A stretch of 64,000 nt of DNA from Bacteroidota bacterium (lineage in GTDB: Bacteria > Bacteroidota > Bacteroidia > AKYH767-A > OLB10), in NCBI GenBank assembly GCA_016722525.1, contig JADKJB010000034.1, forward strand, positions 62,001 to 126,000, written 5' to 3'. Shown here in pieces: positions 8,941 through 18,122 of this stretch. The notes under the pieces are model-generated. The model searched no databases, was not told the origin of the DNA, and saw only the letters and a program-made list of their open reading frames with translations. The translations under genes and the position numbers were made by a program. Every line of letters starts with the position of its first letter. Position 1 is the first letter of the stretch.

Positions 8941-9750
8941 ATGGGATTAGCTTCATTCACCCAAGGAAAAGGGTTCAAAAACTTCATGGCGAAGCTCTAT
9001 GGCTGGGGCGCTGCGGTAGTAATTCTAGGTGCTCTTTTCAAAATTCAGCACTGGGAAGGTGCCGGTTTAATGCTTACTATAGGTCTTCTTACTGAAGCGG
9101 TAATCTTCTTTTTCTCTGCTTTCGAACCTCCTCATGAGGACGTTGATTGGTCACTTGTTTACCCTGAACTTGCAGGAATGCATGAACCAGGTCATGATAA
9201 ACATAAAAAGAAAAAAGCCGATCCTATTGCACAGGAACTTGACAAATTACTTTCTGAAGCTAAAATAGGTCCTGATTTGATCGCAAGCCTGGGTACTGGT
9301 CTTCGTTCTTTGGGTGAAAATACTGCCAAAATGAGCGACCTATCCAGTGCAACAGTTGCTACCGATGATTATGTGAAAAATGTACAAAATGCTTCTAAAT
9401 CAGTTGGAACTCTTGCTGGTGCTTATGAAAAAGCCACTCAGGCAATGAATAGTCTAAGTACTTCCTCTGATGATGTTAAAGTTTATAGCGATCAGGTTTC
9501 TTCGGCGGGTAAAAACCTTGCCGCTCTGAACGCAATTTATGAACTTCAACTTCAAGATTCTAATAAGCACCTTAAAGAAACTTCTAAGTTTTATGATGGT
9601 ATCAATGAATTGATGTCTAATCTTAATTCTTCATTAGAAGATACTAAGAAGTATAAGGATGAAGTTGCAAAACTTGCTAAAAATCTGTCCTCTCTCAATA
9701 CGGTTTATGGAAACATGCTTTCTGCTATGAACATGAACCCGAATAAATAA
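8941..9750 (+). CDS. gldL: GldL, T9SS motor stator protein
   Basis: Inner-membrane protein that with GldM forms the proton-driven T9SS motor. I start at ATG 8941 (MGLASFTQGKGFKNFMAKLYGWG), which gives 269 residues; an upstream in-frame ATG at 8842 overlaps the end of gldK and adds unrelated residues. Two membrane helices follow: about residues 17-35 (LYGWGAAVVILGALFK) and 41-59 (GLMLTIGLLTEAVIFFFSAF), with the conserved KIQHWEGA between them and a glutamate in helix 2. The remaining 200 residues are a cytoplasmic coiled-coil-rich region with repeated SLN/LAALN heptads. The gene is 58 bases downstream of gldK. Confidence 0.95.
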   Translation: MGLASFTQGKGFKNFMAKLYGWGAAVVILGALFKIQHWEGAGLMLTIGLLTEAVIFFFSAFEPPHEDVDWSLVYPELAGMHEPGHDKHKKKKADPIAQELDKLLSEAKIGPDLIASLGTGLRSLGENTAKMSDLSSATVATDDYVKNVQNASKSVGTLAGAYEKATQAMNSLSTSSDDVKVYSDQVSSAGKNLAALNAIYELQLQDSNKHLKETSKFYDGINELMSNLNSSLEDTKKYKDEVAKLAKNLSSLNTVYGNMLSAMNMNPNK

Positions 9751-9802
9751 TTCTTATCCCAAATCAACGAATTAACTAACTAACCTAAAGAGAGAATATA
9801 CA

Positions 9803-11394
9803 ATGGCAGGTGGCAAACTATCCCCGAGGCAGAAAATGATCGGGATGATGTACCTCGTATTGACAGCACTGTTGGCACTGAACGTTTCTAAAGAAATTAT
9901 TAACGCATTTGTTACCGTTAATGATAGTTTAGAAGCCTCCAATACCAATACAACTTCAAGAAACGAGAGGATTTACGCAGATTTCCAAAAAGCAATGCAA
10001 AATGACCCTACTAAAGTAGGTCCGTTTAATACTAAAGCGCAAAGCTCAAAGAAGCTATCTGCTGAAATGATAACTTATATTGATAATCTGAAGAAAGATA
10101 TTACCGTAAAAGTGGAAGGTCTGGAAGCTAATGCAGCCGTGCCTGCACCCAGGGATATCGCTCGTAAAGATGATTATGATATTCCAACTAATATCTTATG
10201 TGGTGACAAAGCCGACGGACGCGGACATAAAGCGACTGAATTCAAGGAAAAAATAAATAAGTTTAAGGCAGATATCCTTAAACCACTTTCTCCTTCTGAT
10301 CAGAAACTTTTTGCTCCAAGGCTTGACCAATTGCTGAATACAAAAGATCCGGATCCGAAATTGGTGCAGGATAATAAAGCAACCTGGGAAATGGCAACTT
10401 TTTATCACAATCCTGTTGTCGCAACTATCGCGTTGCTTACTAAATTTCAAGGTGACGTGAGAAACGTGGAATCTGAAATCGTAAATCACCTGTACACATC
10501 TATTGATGCCGGTAGCTTTAAATTCGATAACCTCGAAGCTCGTGTAATTGCTCCTACATCTTATGTGTTAACCGGTCAAGAGTATAAAGCAGATGTATTT
10601 CTTGCTGCATACAGCTCTACTTCCAATCCTGAAATCAGTGTTGGTGGAGCTTCAATACCTGTTGAAGGTGGTTTGGGAAAATATAGTACTCGACCAGGAA
10701 GTGAAGGTTTGAAAAATGGGGTGGTGTTATTAAAGTTAAAGATCCCGCTACAAATCAAATGAAAGAGTACCCTTTCGAAGCCGAATATATTGCTGCCAAA
10801 CCGGCTTCTGTTGTTTCAGCCGATAAAATGAATGTGTTATATATTGGTGTTGAAAACCCAATGTCCATATCTGTACCAGGTGTTGCAGATGCTAATGTAA
10901 CTGCTACTGTTTCTGGTGGTGGAACTACTCTTGTTAAAGATGTTAAATTGGGAAGTAGTAAATATATTGCTAAAGCTACTACTCAAGGTGAAGCAAATAT
11001 TGCTATTGCTGCTAAATTAGATGGGAAAAGTGTTCCTATGGGCCAGTTTAAATATCGTGTAAAACGTGTGCCTGACCCGGTTGCAATGGTGAACGGTAAG
11101 AAAGGTGGTCCAATTAATAAAGCTGAATTAGCTGCTGCTACTTCTGTGAACTCAATCATGGAGAACTTTGACTTTGAACTCTATTTTAAAGTTAACAAGT
11201 TCCGTATGACACTTATTAAAAAAGGTAGAGATCCGGTTGAATTAGATGCTCCTAGCAACTTAATTACACCTGCTATGAAAGCAGCAATTTCAGGATCAGG
11301 TCCTGGTGCTAAAGTGTATTTCGAGTATATCAAGGCCTCTGGTCCTGATGGAACTACTCGTTCTCTTGGATCTGTAAACTTCGTGTTACAATAA
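9803..11394 (+). CDS. gldM: GldM, T9SS motor periplasmic shaft; frameshifted
   Basis: Single-pass inner-membrane protein whose periplasmic beta-domains reach the GldK/GldN ring. The N terminus is typical (GGKLSPRQKMIGMMYLVLTA, one helix, then NVSKEIINAFVTVNDSL). Translation from 9803 breaks at the A-run 10712-10716; one extra A changes LKNGVVLLKLK into LKKWGGVIKVKDPATNQMKEY, joining the frame that ends at 11394 and giving about 530 residues, the normal GldM length. The C-terminal part holds the later beta-domains, ending GSVNFVLQ. A truncated GldM would be non-functional in secretion, so an assembly error is the simplest reading. Upstream spacing is 52 bases from gldL. Confidence 0.93.
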
Positions 11395-11439
11395 GCCTGA
11401 AACTGTTTTCAGCGCTTCATAAATAAGGAGGAATAAAAA

Positions 11440-12276
11440 ATGAAAAGAATTATCTTAGTCTTTTCCATCTTCGTAACGTTTGCAAGTGGTATCAGTGCCC
11501 AAAATGTGCTCGATGGTGTTTATGTCCGTGAACATAGTCCTACCAAAATGGTGGTGCCTCTTTCTTATCTCCGCGAAGCGGATGTGATGTGGTCTAAAAA
11601 GGTGTGGCGTATTATCGATTTGAAAGAAAAGATGAATCTGCCTTTTTATTTCCCGACTGAAAAAATCAATGATCGCCGGAGTTTGAATGACATCCTTTAT
11701 GATGCCGTTAAGGAAGGTACACTCACTTCATACATGGATGAAGAGTTTATGACTCCTATGACTCGTGAAGAATTTCAGAGAATTGGTGGTGCCGGTGTAG
11801 ATACTACTCAAATTACTGATCCCGAACCTCCTTATCTTACCCGGGACACCGTAATCATTAGAGAATTTTCTACCTCTAATGTGGTTGCTTACCGTGTTAA
11901 AGAAGAATGGTTCTTTGATAAACAGCGTTCTGTTATTGATGTTAGAATTATTGGTATCGCTCCTTTGATTTATGCTGTTGATGATAAAGGTAATCGTCGT
12001 GAAGGTGATCTGAAAATCCCTATTATGTGGATCTATTTCCCCGAAGCTCGTAAAATACTGACTAATCAGGAGGTGTTTATGAGAGGTAATGATTCCGACA
12101 GAAGAACTTGGGATGATGTCTTTCAAAAACGAATGTTCTCAAGTTATATCTATAAGGAAAATAACGTTTATGATCGACGTGTAGAAGATTACAAACAGGG
12201 AATGGATGCGCTCGTTGAAGCTGAAAGAATTAAAACTGAAATAGTAAATCTGGAACACGATCTTTGGGATTACTAG
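11440..12276 (+). CDS. gldN: GldN, T9SS ring component
   Basis: Periplasmic protein of 278 residues that pairs with GldK. It has a signal peptide (MKRIILVFSIFVTFASGISAQ) and the family features VREHSPTKMVVPLSYLREADVMW near the start, the FPTEKINDRRSLNDILYDA region, and KEEWFFDKQRSVIDVRIIGIAP in the middle. A purine-rich AAGGAGGAA lies just before the ATG, an unusually strong ribosome binding site for this phylum. It closes the cluster; a bidirectional terminator follows. Confidence 0.95.
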   Translation: MKRIILVFSIFVTFASGISAQNVLDGVYVREHSPTKMVVPLSYLREADVMWSKKVWRIIDLKEKMNLPFYFPTEKINDRRSLNDILYDAVKEGTLTSYMDEEFMTPMTREEFQRIGGAGVDTTQITDPEPPYLTRDTVIIREFSTSNVVAYRVKEEWFFDKQRSVIDVRIIGIAPLIYAVDDKGNRREGDLKIPIMWIYFPEARKILTNQEVFMRGNDSDRRTWDDVFQKRMFSSYIYKENNVYDRRVEDYKQGMDALVEAERIKTEIVNLEHDLWDY

Positions 12277-12295
12277 ATTTATAAAGATACTATTC

Positions 12296-12331
12296 AAAAA
12301 AAAGTTCCGAACAAATCGGAACTTTTTTTTT
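12296..12331. terminator. Bidirectional terminator between gldN and the metal-binding lipoprotein
   Basis: Hairpin with stem AAGTTCCGA / TCGGAACTT (loop ACAAA, 12311-12315), an A-run on the left and nine Ts on the right. The symmetry lets it serve both gldN on the plus strand and the minus-strand gene ending at 12345. Confidence 0.9.
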
Positions 12332-12344
12332 GAATTATTCTTTA

Positions 12345-12668
12345 CTAATGATTATGACCTTCATGATTTTCATGATCTGCACCTGCAGGCATTGCCATTG
12401 AATCACTGATTGCTGCGCTGGTGGTGTCACTCGCGTTACCAGCAAAGTTTGCATTCTTCACCAAATCCATACCGCAGACTTTGCATTGCCCCGGCTCATT
12501 GCTGGCACTGTTTTCACAGTTCATAGGACACACATAAGCATGCGTTGTGTTAATTACAGCAGCTTGTTCAGTTGCTGTTTCAGTGGTCTCTGCAGGCTTA
12601 TTTTGACCACATGAGACCAGCATTGAAATAGATGCGATCAATGCAATTGATAAAATAGTTTTCTTCAT
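12345..12668 (-). CDS. Heavy-metal-binding domain lipoprotein
   Basis: Small lipoprotein of 107 residues. The signal peptide ends at C20 (SMLVSCGQ). Residues 45-70 form a heavy-metal-binding domain of the YxCPMxx...PGxCxxCGMxL type: C47 and M49, C51, C62 and C65 can be seen. The C terminus is methionine/histidine-rich (MAMPAG then HENHEGHNH). Such domains occur in copper/silver efflux proteins and stand-alone metal-binding lipoproteins, so periplasmic copper or zinc binding is likely. It stands alone between two terminated units, with no efflux pump nearby. Confidence 0.82.
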   Translation of the reverse strand: MKKTILSIALIASISMLVSCGQNKPAETTETATEQAAVINTTHAYVCPMNCENSASNEPGQCKVCGMDLVKNANFAGNASDTTSAAISDSMAMPAGADHENHEGHNH

Positions 12669-12752
12669 TTTTTGTAGTTTTATATTTTAATTGAGTAAAC
12701 CATAACGTACGAGAAACTAATCCCGATTTTTTAACTAATACAAACCAATACC

Positions 12753-12820
12753 CACTCACTAACCCACTAACCCACTTACTAACCCGCTTACTAACCCACT
12801 AACCCTCTTACTAACCCACT
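12753..12820. repeat. Tandem CACTAACC / CACTTACTAACC repeat
   Basis: Seven units of 8 or 12 bases built on CACT(TACT)AACC run directly up to the icmF stop codon. It is intergenic, between icmF and the metal-binding lipoprotein. A length-variable microsatellite is the simplest explanation. Confidence 0.8.
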
Positions 12821-12822
12821 AT

Positions 12823-15800
12823 TTACATATTTCTCCTATACTGCCCCCCCACTTCAAACAGTGCACCTGTGATTTCACCTAAGGAGCAATGTTTGGAAAC
12901 TTCCATAATTTTTTCAAACATATTTTCATTTCGAATAGCAGCAAGTTGAAGATCACGTAACAAATCATGACTACTACTTTCGCTTCTTTTATGAAGTTGT
13001 TTGAGAGTATCAATTTGTTCTTCTTTTTCTTTCTCGGTTGCTCTAATAACCTCCAAAGGAACAACAGTAGGAGAACCTTTCGATGAAAGGAAAGTGTTAA
13101 CGCCTATAATAGGGAGTTCTCCTGTATGTTTTAATGTTTCATAATACAACGATTCTTCTTGTATTTTACCGCGCTGATACATGGTTTCCATGGATCCTAA
13201 TACACCTCCTCGTTCAGTAATGCGATCGAATTCTGTTAATACAGCTTCTTCAACCAGATCTGTGAGCTCTTCAATAATAAATGAACCTTGTAAAGGGTTT
13301 TCATTTTTAGCTAAACCTAATTCTCTGTTTATGATAAGCTGAATAGCCATTGCCCTTCTCACGCTTTCTTCAGTTGGCGTAGTAATTGCTTCGTCATAAG
13401 CATTAGTATGAAGTGAATTGCAATTATCATAGATGGCATATAAAGCCTGAAGTGTGGTTCTTATATCATTGAAGTCAATTTCTTGTGCATGCAAGGATCG
13501 TCCTGATGTTTGAATGTGGTACTTTAGCATCTGTGATCGCTCATTGGCCTTGTACTTTAACTTCATAGCTTTAGCCCAAATTCTTCTTGCCACTCTTCCA
13601 ATAACTGCGTACTCAGGATCAACCCCATTCGAAAAGAAAAAAGAGAGGTTCGGTGCAAAGGCATTTATATCCATTCCCCTGCTGGCATAATATTCCACAT
13701 AGGTAAAACCGTTAGAAAGTGTGAAGGCAAGTTGTGTGATGGGATTGCCCCAGCTTTCTGCAATATGATAACCAGAAATCGAAACAGAATAAAAGTTGCG
13801 TATGTTCTGGTCTATAAAATACTGCTGCATGTCGCCCATGAGTCGCAGCGAAAATTCAGTCGAAAATATACAAGTGTTTTGTGCCTGATCCTCTTTCAAT
13901 ATATCAGCCTGCACCGTTCCTCGTACAGAAGTCAGCGTGTCTGCTTTTATTTTTTCATATACTTCTTTTGGTAAAACCTGATCACCTGTAACACCTAATA
14001 AGAACAACCCCAATCCATCATTCCCTTCTGGAATTGAATAGTTGTATTTGGGTCTGGAATATTCCTTTTTAGAATTGTAAATTGTCTCTATTTTTCTGTA
14101 CTTCTTTCTCCAGTCCGTTTTTTGATGTATAACTCGCATTGCTGATCAATAGCTGCGTTCATAAAAAATGCTCCAACAATTGATGCGGGACCATTTATGG
14201 TCATCGAAACCGATGTAGCGGGATCACATAAATTAAATCCGGAGTATAATTTTTTGGCATCGTCTAAACAACAAACTGAAACACCTGCATTTCCAATTTT
14301 ACCATATATATCAGGTCGGTAATCCGGATCCTGACCATATAAAGTTACGGAATCAAATGCGGTAGATAATCTCTTTGCCGGTGTGCCTAATGATACATAA
14401 TGAAATCTTTTATTGGTCCTTTCCGGACAGCCTTCACCTGCAAACATTCGGGTAGGATCTTCATTTTCACGCTTAAAGCGAAATACACCTGCTGTAAAAG
14501 GAAACTCGCCGGGTACATTCTCCTGTAATATCCAACTGAGCAAATCACCCCATGCTTTGTATTTTGGAAAAGCAACCTTGGGTGTTTTCTGACGAGACAA
14601 CGATTCGGAATAAGTTTGAATTTTTTAATACTTTATCACGAACTTTAAATTCATAAAAATCGTTGGTGTACATTTTAACTTTGCAGGAAACTCTAACAAC
14701 ATTTTCCTGTTAGTACCATCTAAACGAAGCTCCAACTCACTATATTTTTTTTCTAATAAGTCGATCAAATTTTTATCTACAGAGGATTGTTCTTCATTCA
14801 ACGAAGCCAATGTGGTTTTAATCGCATACAACTTCTGTGCAATTTCACTTTGTTCCGCAGCCCATTTGTCATAACTGCGATTGTTTTCCGCAATTTCACT
14901 GAGATAACGCGTCCTGTTTGGCGGTATAATATAGATCTTTTCACTGGCTTCATCAGTAACATGATAATCTGAATGAAGTGCTACTCCGGTTTTAGATGAA
15001 ATGGCATTCATCACCGAACGATAGAGTCTGTTCATTCCAGGATCATTAAACTGCGAAGCTATAGTTCCAAATACCGGAATTTCTTCGTCCGGTGTTTCCC
15101 ACAACTGATGATTGCGTTTGTATTGTTTCTTAACATCCCTTATTGCATCCAGCGCACCCCTTTTGTCAAATTTATTCAGCGCTATAATATCAGCAAAATC
15201 AAGCATGTCTATTTTCTCCAATTGTGTTGCAGCACCGTATTCCGGCGTCATTACATACAAGGCAACATCACTGTGGTCGGTTATCTCTGTATCCGATTGT
15301 CCAATACCTGATGTTTCTAAAATAATGAGGTCGTAACCTGCTGCTTTTACAACTTCCACTGCCTCTCTAACATATTTTGAAAGTGCCAAATTGCTTTGTC
15401 GAGTCGCCAACGAACGCATATAAACACGTGGGTTACGAATTGCATTCATTCTTATTCGGTCTCCTAACAAAGCTCCTCCGGTCTTTCTTTTAGATGGATC
15501 TACAGAAATAATGGCAATTGTTTTATCTTTAAATTCTAAAAGAAATCTTCGCACTAATTCATCCACCAATGAAGATTTACCCGATCCTCCGGTTCCGGTA
15601 ATTCCTAAAACAGGTATTTTTTTGGTAGTAGCAAGTTCTTGAATTTTCGAAAGAAATTTTCCGAATTCTTCAGGATTGTTTTCTGCTGCCGAAATTAGGG
15701 TACCTATAGCCTTTGGGTCTTTTTCAACCAGATGTTCAATTTCTCCATTCAAATTTACTCCTGTTGCAAAATCACATTTTTCCAACATGTCATTGATCAT

Positions 15801-16199
15801 TCCCTGTAGGCCCATCGATCGGCCATCATCAGGAGAGTAAATACGGGTGATACCATATTCTTGTAGTTGCTTTATTTCTGTTGGCAGAATAACACCACCA
15901 CCACCACCAAAAATTCTAATGTTCGAACATCCACGTTCTTTCAATAAATCAAACATGTATTTGAAATATTCCATATGCCCACCTTGGTAGCTGGTTAAGG
16001 CAATGGCATTGGCGTCTTCCTGAATAGCACACTCCACTACTTCGAGTGCACTGCGGTCGTGTCCAAGATGTATCACCTCAGCCCCACTCGCTTGAATAAT
16101 GCGTCTCATTATGTTTATAGAAGCATCATGCCCATCAAATAAACTGGCAGCTGTTACTATTCTGATCTTATTTTTAGGGAGGTATTTCTCTATCTGCAT
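12823..16199 (-). CDS. icmF: IcmF-type fused acyl-CoA mutase; three frameshifts
   Basis: Coenzyme-B12-dependent fused mutase, isobutyryl-CoA/methylmalonyl-CoA type, about 1,125 residues after repair. Order: B12-binding domain with DGHDASINIMRR (His24 as the cobalt ligand) and SYQGGH; a MeaB-like GTPase chaperone domain with P-loop GTGGSGKSS at 202-210; a linker; then the TIM-barrel mutase (GEFPFTAGVFRF through ISGYHIAESWG and QTSGRSLHAQEIDFNDIRTT). This order separates IcmF from ordinary methylmalonyl-CoA mutase. Breaks: T4 at 14673-14676 needs one more base, T6 at 14621-14626 one fewer (together they remove a false stop and restore YTNDFYEFKVRDK), and T6 at 14118-14123 needs one more (restoring YIKKTDWRKKYRK). 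Substrate choice cannot be read safely. TAAATTTG at 16219-16226 upstream suits a -7 box. Confidence 0.92.
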
Positions 16200-16338
16200 A
16201 TTTAAATCCTATGACTTACAAATTTAGTAAAAAATAGTGTTTCACACTTTTGCAATAAAATATTGAAGATCAGCAAAATACGGCTTTGAAATTAGTTTTT
16301 AAAGTAATATTTCTTTCGTTTTATTAAGTTTACACCTT

Positions 16339-17106
16339 ATGTTTTTTCTCCTTTCAAAAATCATGGACTTTATCCTCTCTCCACTCACGTGGATCGTTGT
16401 TCTTATGATCTTAGGTTTTTGTATGAAAAATGGGAGTCGAAAGAGAATATTATTTGTTGCTTCGTTTACATTATTGCTGTTTTTCACGAACCCATTTGTG
16501 GCTCATAAAGTAGTCGACATTTGGGAATTACAACCCTATAACAGTAATGCAATCGAACAGCCATATGATGTTGGAATTTTACTTGGAGGTAGTTTAAAAT
16601 ACTATGATTCACTTATAGGACGACCTGTTTATAGTCAAAGTGTTGACAGACTTTTGCAAACAATTGCACTTTATAAAGAACGGAAAATTAAAAAAATTCT
16701 ACTCTCCGGTGGCTCTGGAGTACTATTGGAACCAGAAAATAAAGAATCGGTATTGGTGTTACGCGTTTTATTGCAATCAGGAGTGCTTTTGAGTGATGTT
16801 ATGATCGAGAATGAATCACGAAACACCTATGAAAATGCACTGTTCTCCACTAAAATTATCAATGGAAAATGCAAAGGTTGCAGGGTGTTGCTCATCACTT
16901 CAGCTTTTCATATGCGACGATCTATTGCCTGTTTTAAGAAAGCGGGTTTGAATGTGACTCCTTTCCCTGTTGATAAAAAATCAAGAAAGCCACAATGGAC
17001 CCCTGATCGCACTTTATTACCTGATATTGAAAGTCTTGGTTTTTGGGACATGCTTTCTCACGAATGGGTGGGTATGATATCTTATAAAATGGCAGGATAT
17101 ATTTAA
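16339..17106 (+). CDS. YdcF/ElyC family membrane protein (DUF218)
   Basis: 255 residues with two N-terminal membrane helices (about residues 12-28 and 35-55) followed by a DUF218 domain. Landmarks are DVGILLGGSLKYY, SVDRLLQTIALYKERKIKKILLSGG, ENESRNTYENALFS, VLLITSAFHMRRSIACFKKAG and HEWVGMISYKMAG at the end. Family members (ElyC, SanA, YdcF) act in envelope biogenesis, ElyC on the undecaprenyl-phosphate economy; the reaction is unproven. It is divergent from icmF and precedes an OmpH-like gene by 57 bases. Confidence 0.88.
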   Translation: MFFLLSKIMDFILSPLTWIVVLMILGFCMKNGSRKRILFVASFTLLLFFTNPFVAHKVVDIWELQPYNSNAIEQPYDVGILLGGSLKYYDSLIGRPVYSQSVDRLLQTIALYKERKIKKILLSGGSGVLLEPENKESVLVLRVLLQSGVLLSDVMIENESRNTYENALFSTKIINGKCKGCRVLLITSAFHMRRSIACFKKAGLNVTPFPVDKKSRKPQWTPDRTLLPDIESLGFWDMLSHEWVGMISYKMAGYI

Positions 17107-17135
17107 CCGCTTATCCAATTATAAAAATCCATCAC

Positions 17136-17143
17136 TATCTTTG
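17136..17143 (+). promoter_or_regulatory. -7 box for the OmpH-like gene
   Basis: TATCTTTG, an exact TAnnTTTG match, with TTA at 17111-17113 (22 bases upstream) as a weak -33 element. Transcription would begin about 15 bases before the TTG start, giving a very short leader. Confidence 0.5.
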
Positions 17144-17163
17144 CACTCTAAACAAAATAAAAT

Positions 17164-17742
17164 TTGAAAAATCTCTCAGTTGCTCTCAACATAGTTCTTT
17201 TAATCGCTGTAGCGTTTTTGTATTACAAAGTTTATTCAGGCAATTCCGAAACGGAGTCACTTCCGGTTACAAGTGGACAAGGAATGGCCTCTAATTCTAT
17301 TGTATTCATAAATTCTGATTCGCTTCTTGAAGAATATAATTATTTTAATTCTTTGAAAGCAAGTCTTGAGAAAAAGCAAGATAGTATTGATGTATTTCTC
17401 CGTTCTAAGGCGCAATTACTTGAAAAGGAAGTAATGAATTATCAGGAAAGAGCAGGAGGGATGTCGCCTGATCAAAGGGCACGTGAAGAAGAACGGCTTA
17501 TGCAAAAACAGCAGGGCCTCGTAGAACAAAAACAAAATTTATTGACCGAACTGCAAGATCAGGAATCAATAATGAACGATTCCATTCATGACAATTTATC
17601 ACGTTACCTTAAGGAATACAACAAGAAAAAGAATTATTTGTATATTTTAGGTTACCAAAGAGGTAGTGGAATTTTGCTTGCTAACGATTCACTCGATATT
17701 ACTAAGGAAATTCTTGATGGATTGAATGCTCAGGTAAAATAA
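17164..17742 (+). CDS. OmpH/Skp-like periplasmic chaperone, TTG start
   Basis: 192 residues beginning at TTG 17164 (MKNLSVALNIVLLIAVAFLYY as read with initiator Met), an uncleaved N-terminal membrane helix or signal anchor. IVFINSDSLLEEYNYFNSLK resembles the OmpH start, a long charged coiled coil follows (about residues 62-130), then YNKKKNYLYILGYQRGSGILLANDSLDIT, the conserved OmpH C-terminal strand and helix. Skp/OmpH proteins hold unfolded outer-membrane proteins in the periplasm. No ATG gives the signal anchor, and a promoter sits directly upstream, which supports TTG. Confidence 0.82.
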   Translation: MKNLSVALNIVLLIAVAFLYYKVYSGNSETESLPVTSGQGMASNSIVFINSDSLLEEYNYFNSLKASLEKKQDSIDVFLRSKAQLLEKEVMNYQERAGGMSPDQRAREEERLMQKQQGLVEQKQNLLTELQDQESIMNDSIHDNLSRYLKEYNKKKNYLYILGYQRGSGILLANDSLDITKEILDGLNAQVK

Positions 17743-18122
17743 AAATAGTTATTAGTCATTTTAAGTCTTGAATTTAAATTCGCATCACATCTCCTTTTTG
17801 CATTCATAGCCTCAGTCCTGACAGGTGGGTATTGTGCAGAAACACTTCGTTCAAAGTTCCACTTGTAATGAATGCATAGCATTAAATGTCGAACGTTTTA
17901 TATAAGCAATGAAAGTTGCATGAAACAAATTTTTCTTATTCGAGAAATAAAAGTCATCGTGTCTTTACACCTAATTCACAATCAACCTGATTAGTTATTC
18001 ATGTTAATAAATATTATAGGAAATTTACTTTCAGCTATAAAATTCACCACCAAATAAGCTATTTAATCAACCATAGAATAGTCAATTAGATGCAATCAAT
18101 GTATTAACCTATGAAATTCAAA
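17743..18122. other. 380-base gap between convergent genes
   Basis: AT-rich with no credible ORF. The only structure I found is a 9-base inverted repeat, TGCATTCAT (17799-17807) and ATGAATGCA (17868-17876), each followed by CATAGC or TAGC. There is no T-run beside it, so it is not a clear terminator. Confidence 0.5.

Noticed and set aside
8454..8987. Long antisense ORFs over gldK, gldN, icmF, the symporter and the flavoprotein gene
   Set aside because: They lie opposite conserved coding sequence and show no family motif, so they are shadows of real genes.
10700..10765. Programmed frameshift in gldM
   Set aside because: The A5 run lacks a slippery heptamer with a downstream stimulator, and many other genes have similar homopolymer breaks; an error is simpler.
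12753..12820. Telomere or chromosome end
   Set aside because: The repeat is short, internal and flanked by ordinary genes.
14600..14700. Split icmF into separate B12/GTPase and mutase genes
   Set aside because: The frames before and after are the same and a conserved bridging segment appears when two nearby indels are corrected.
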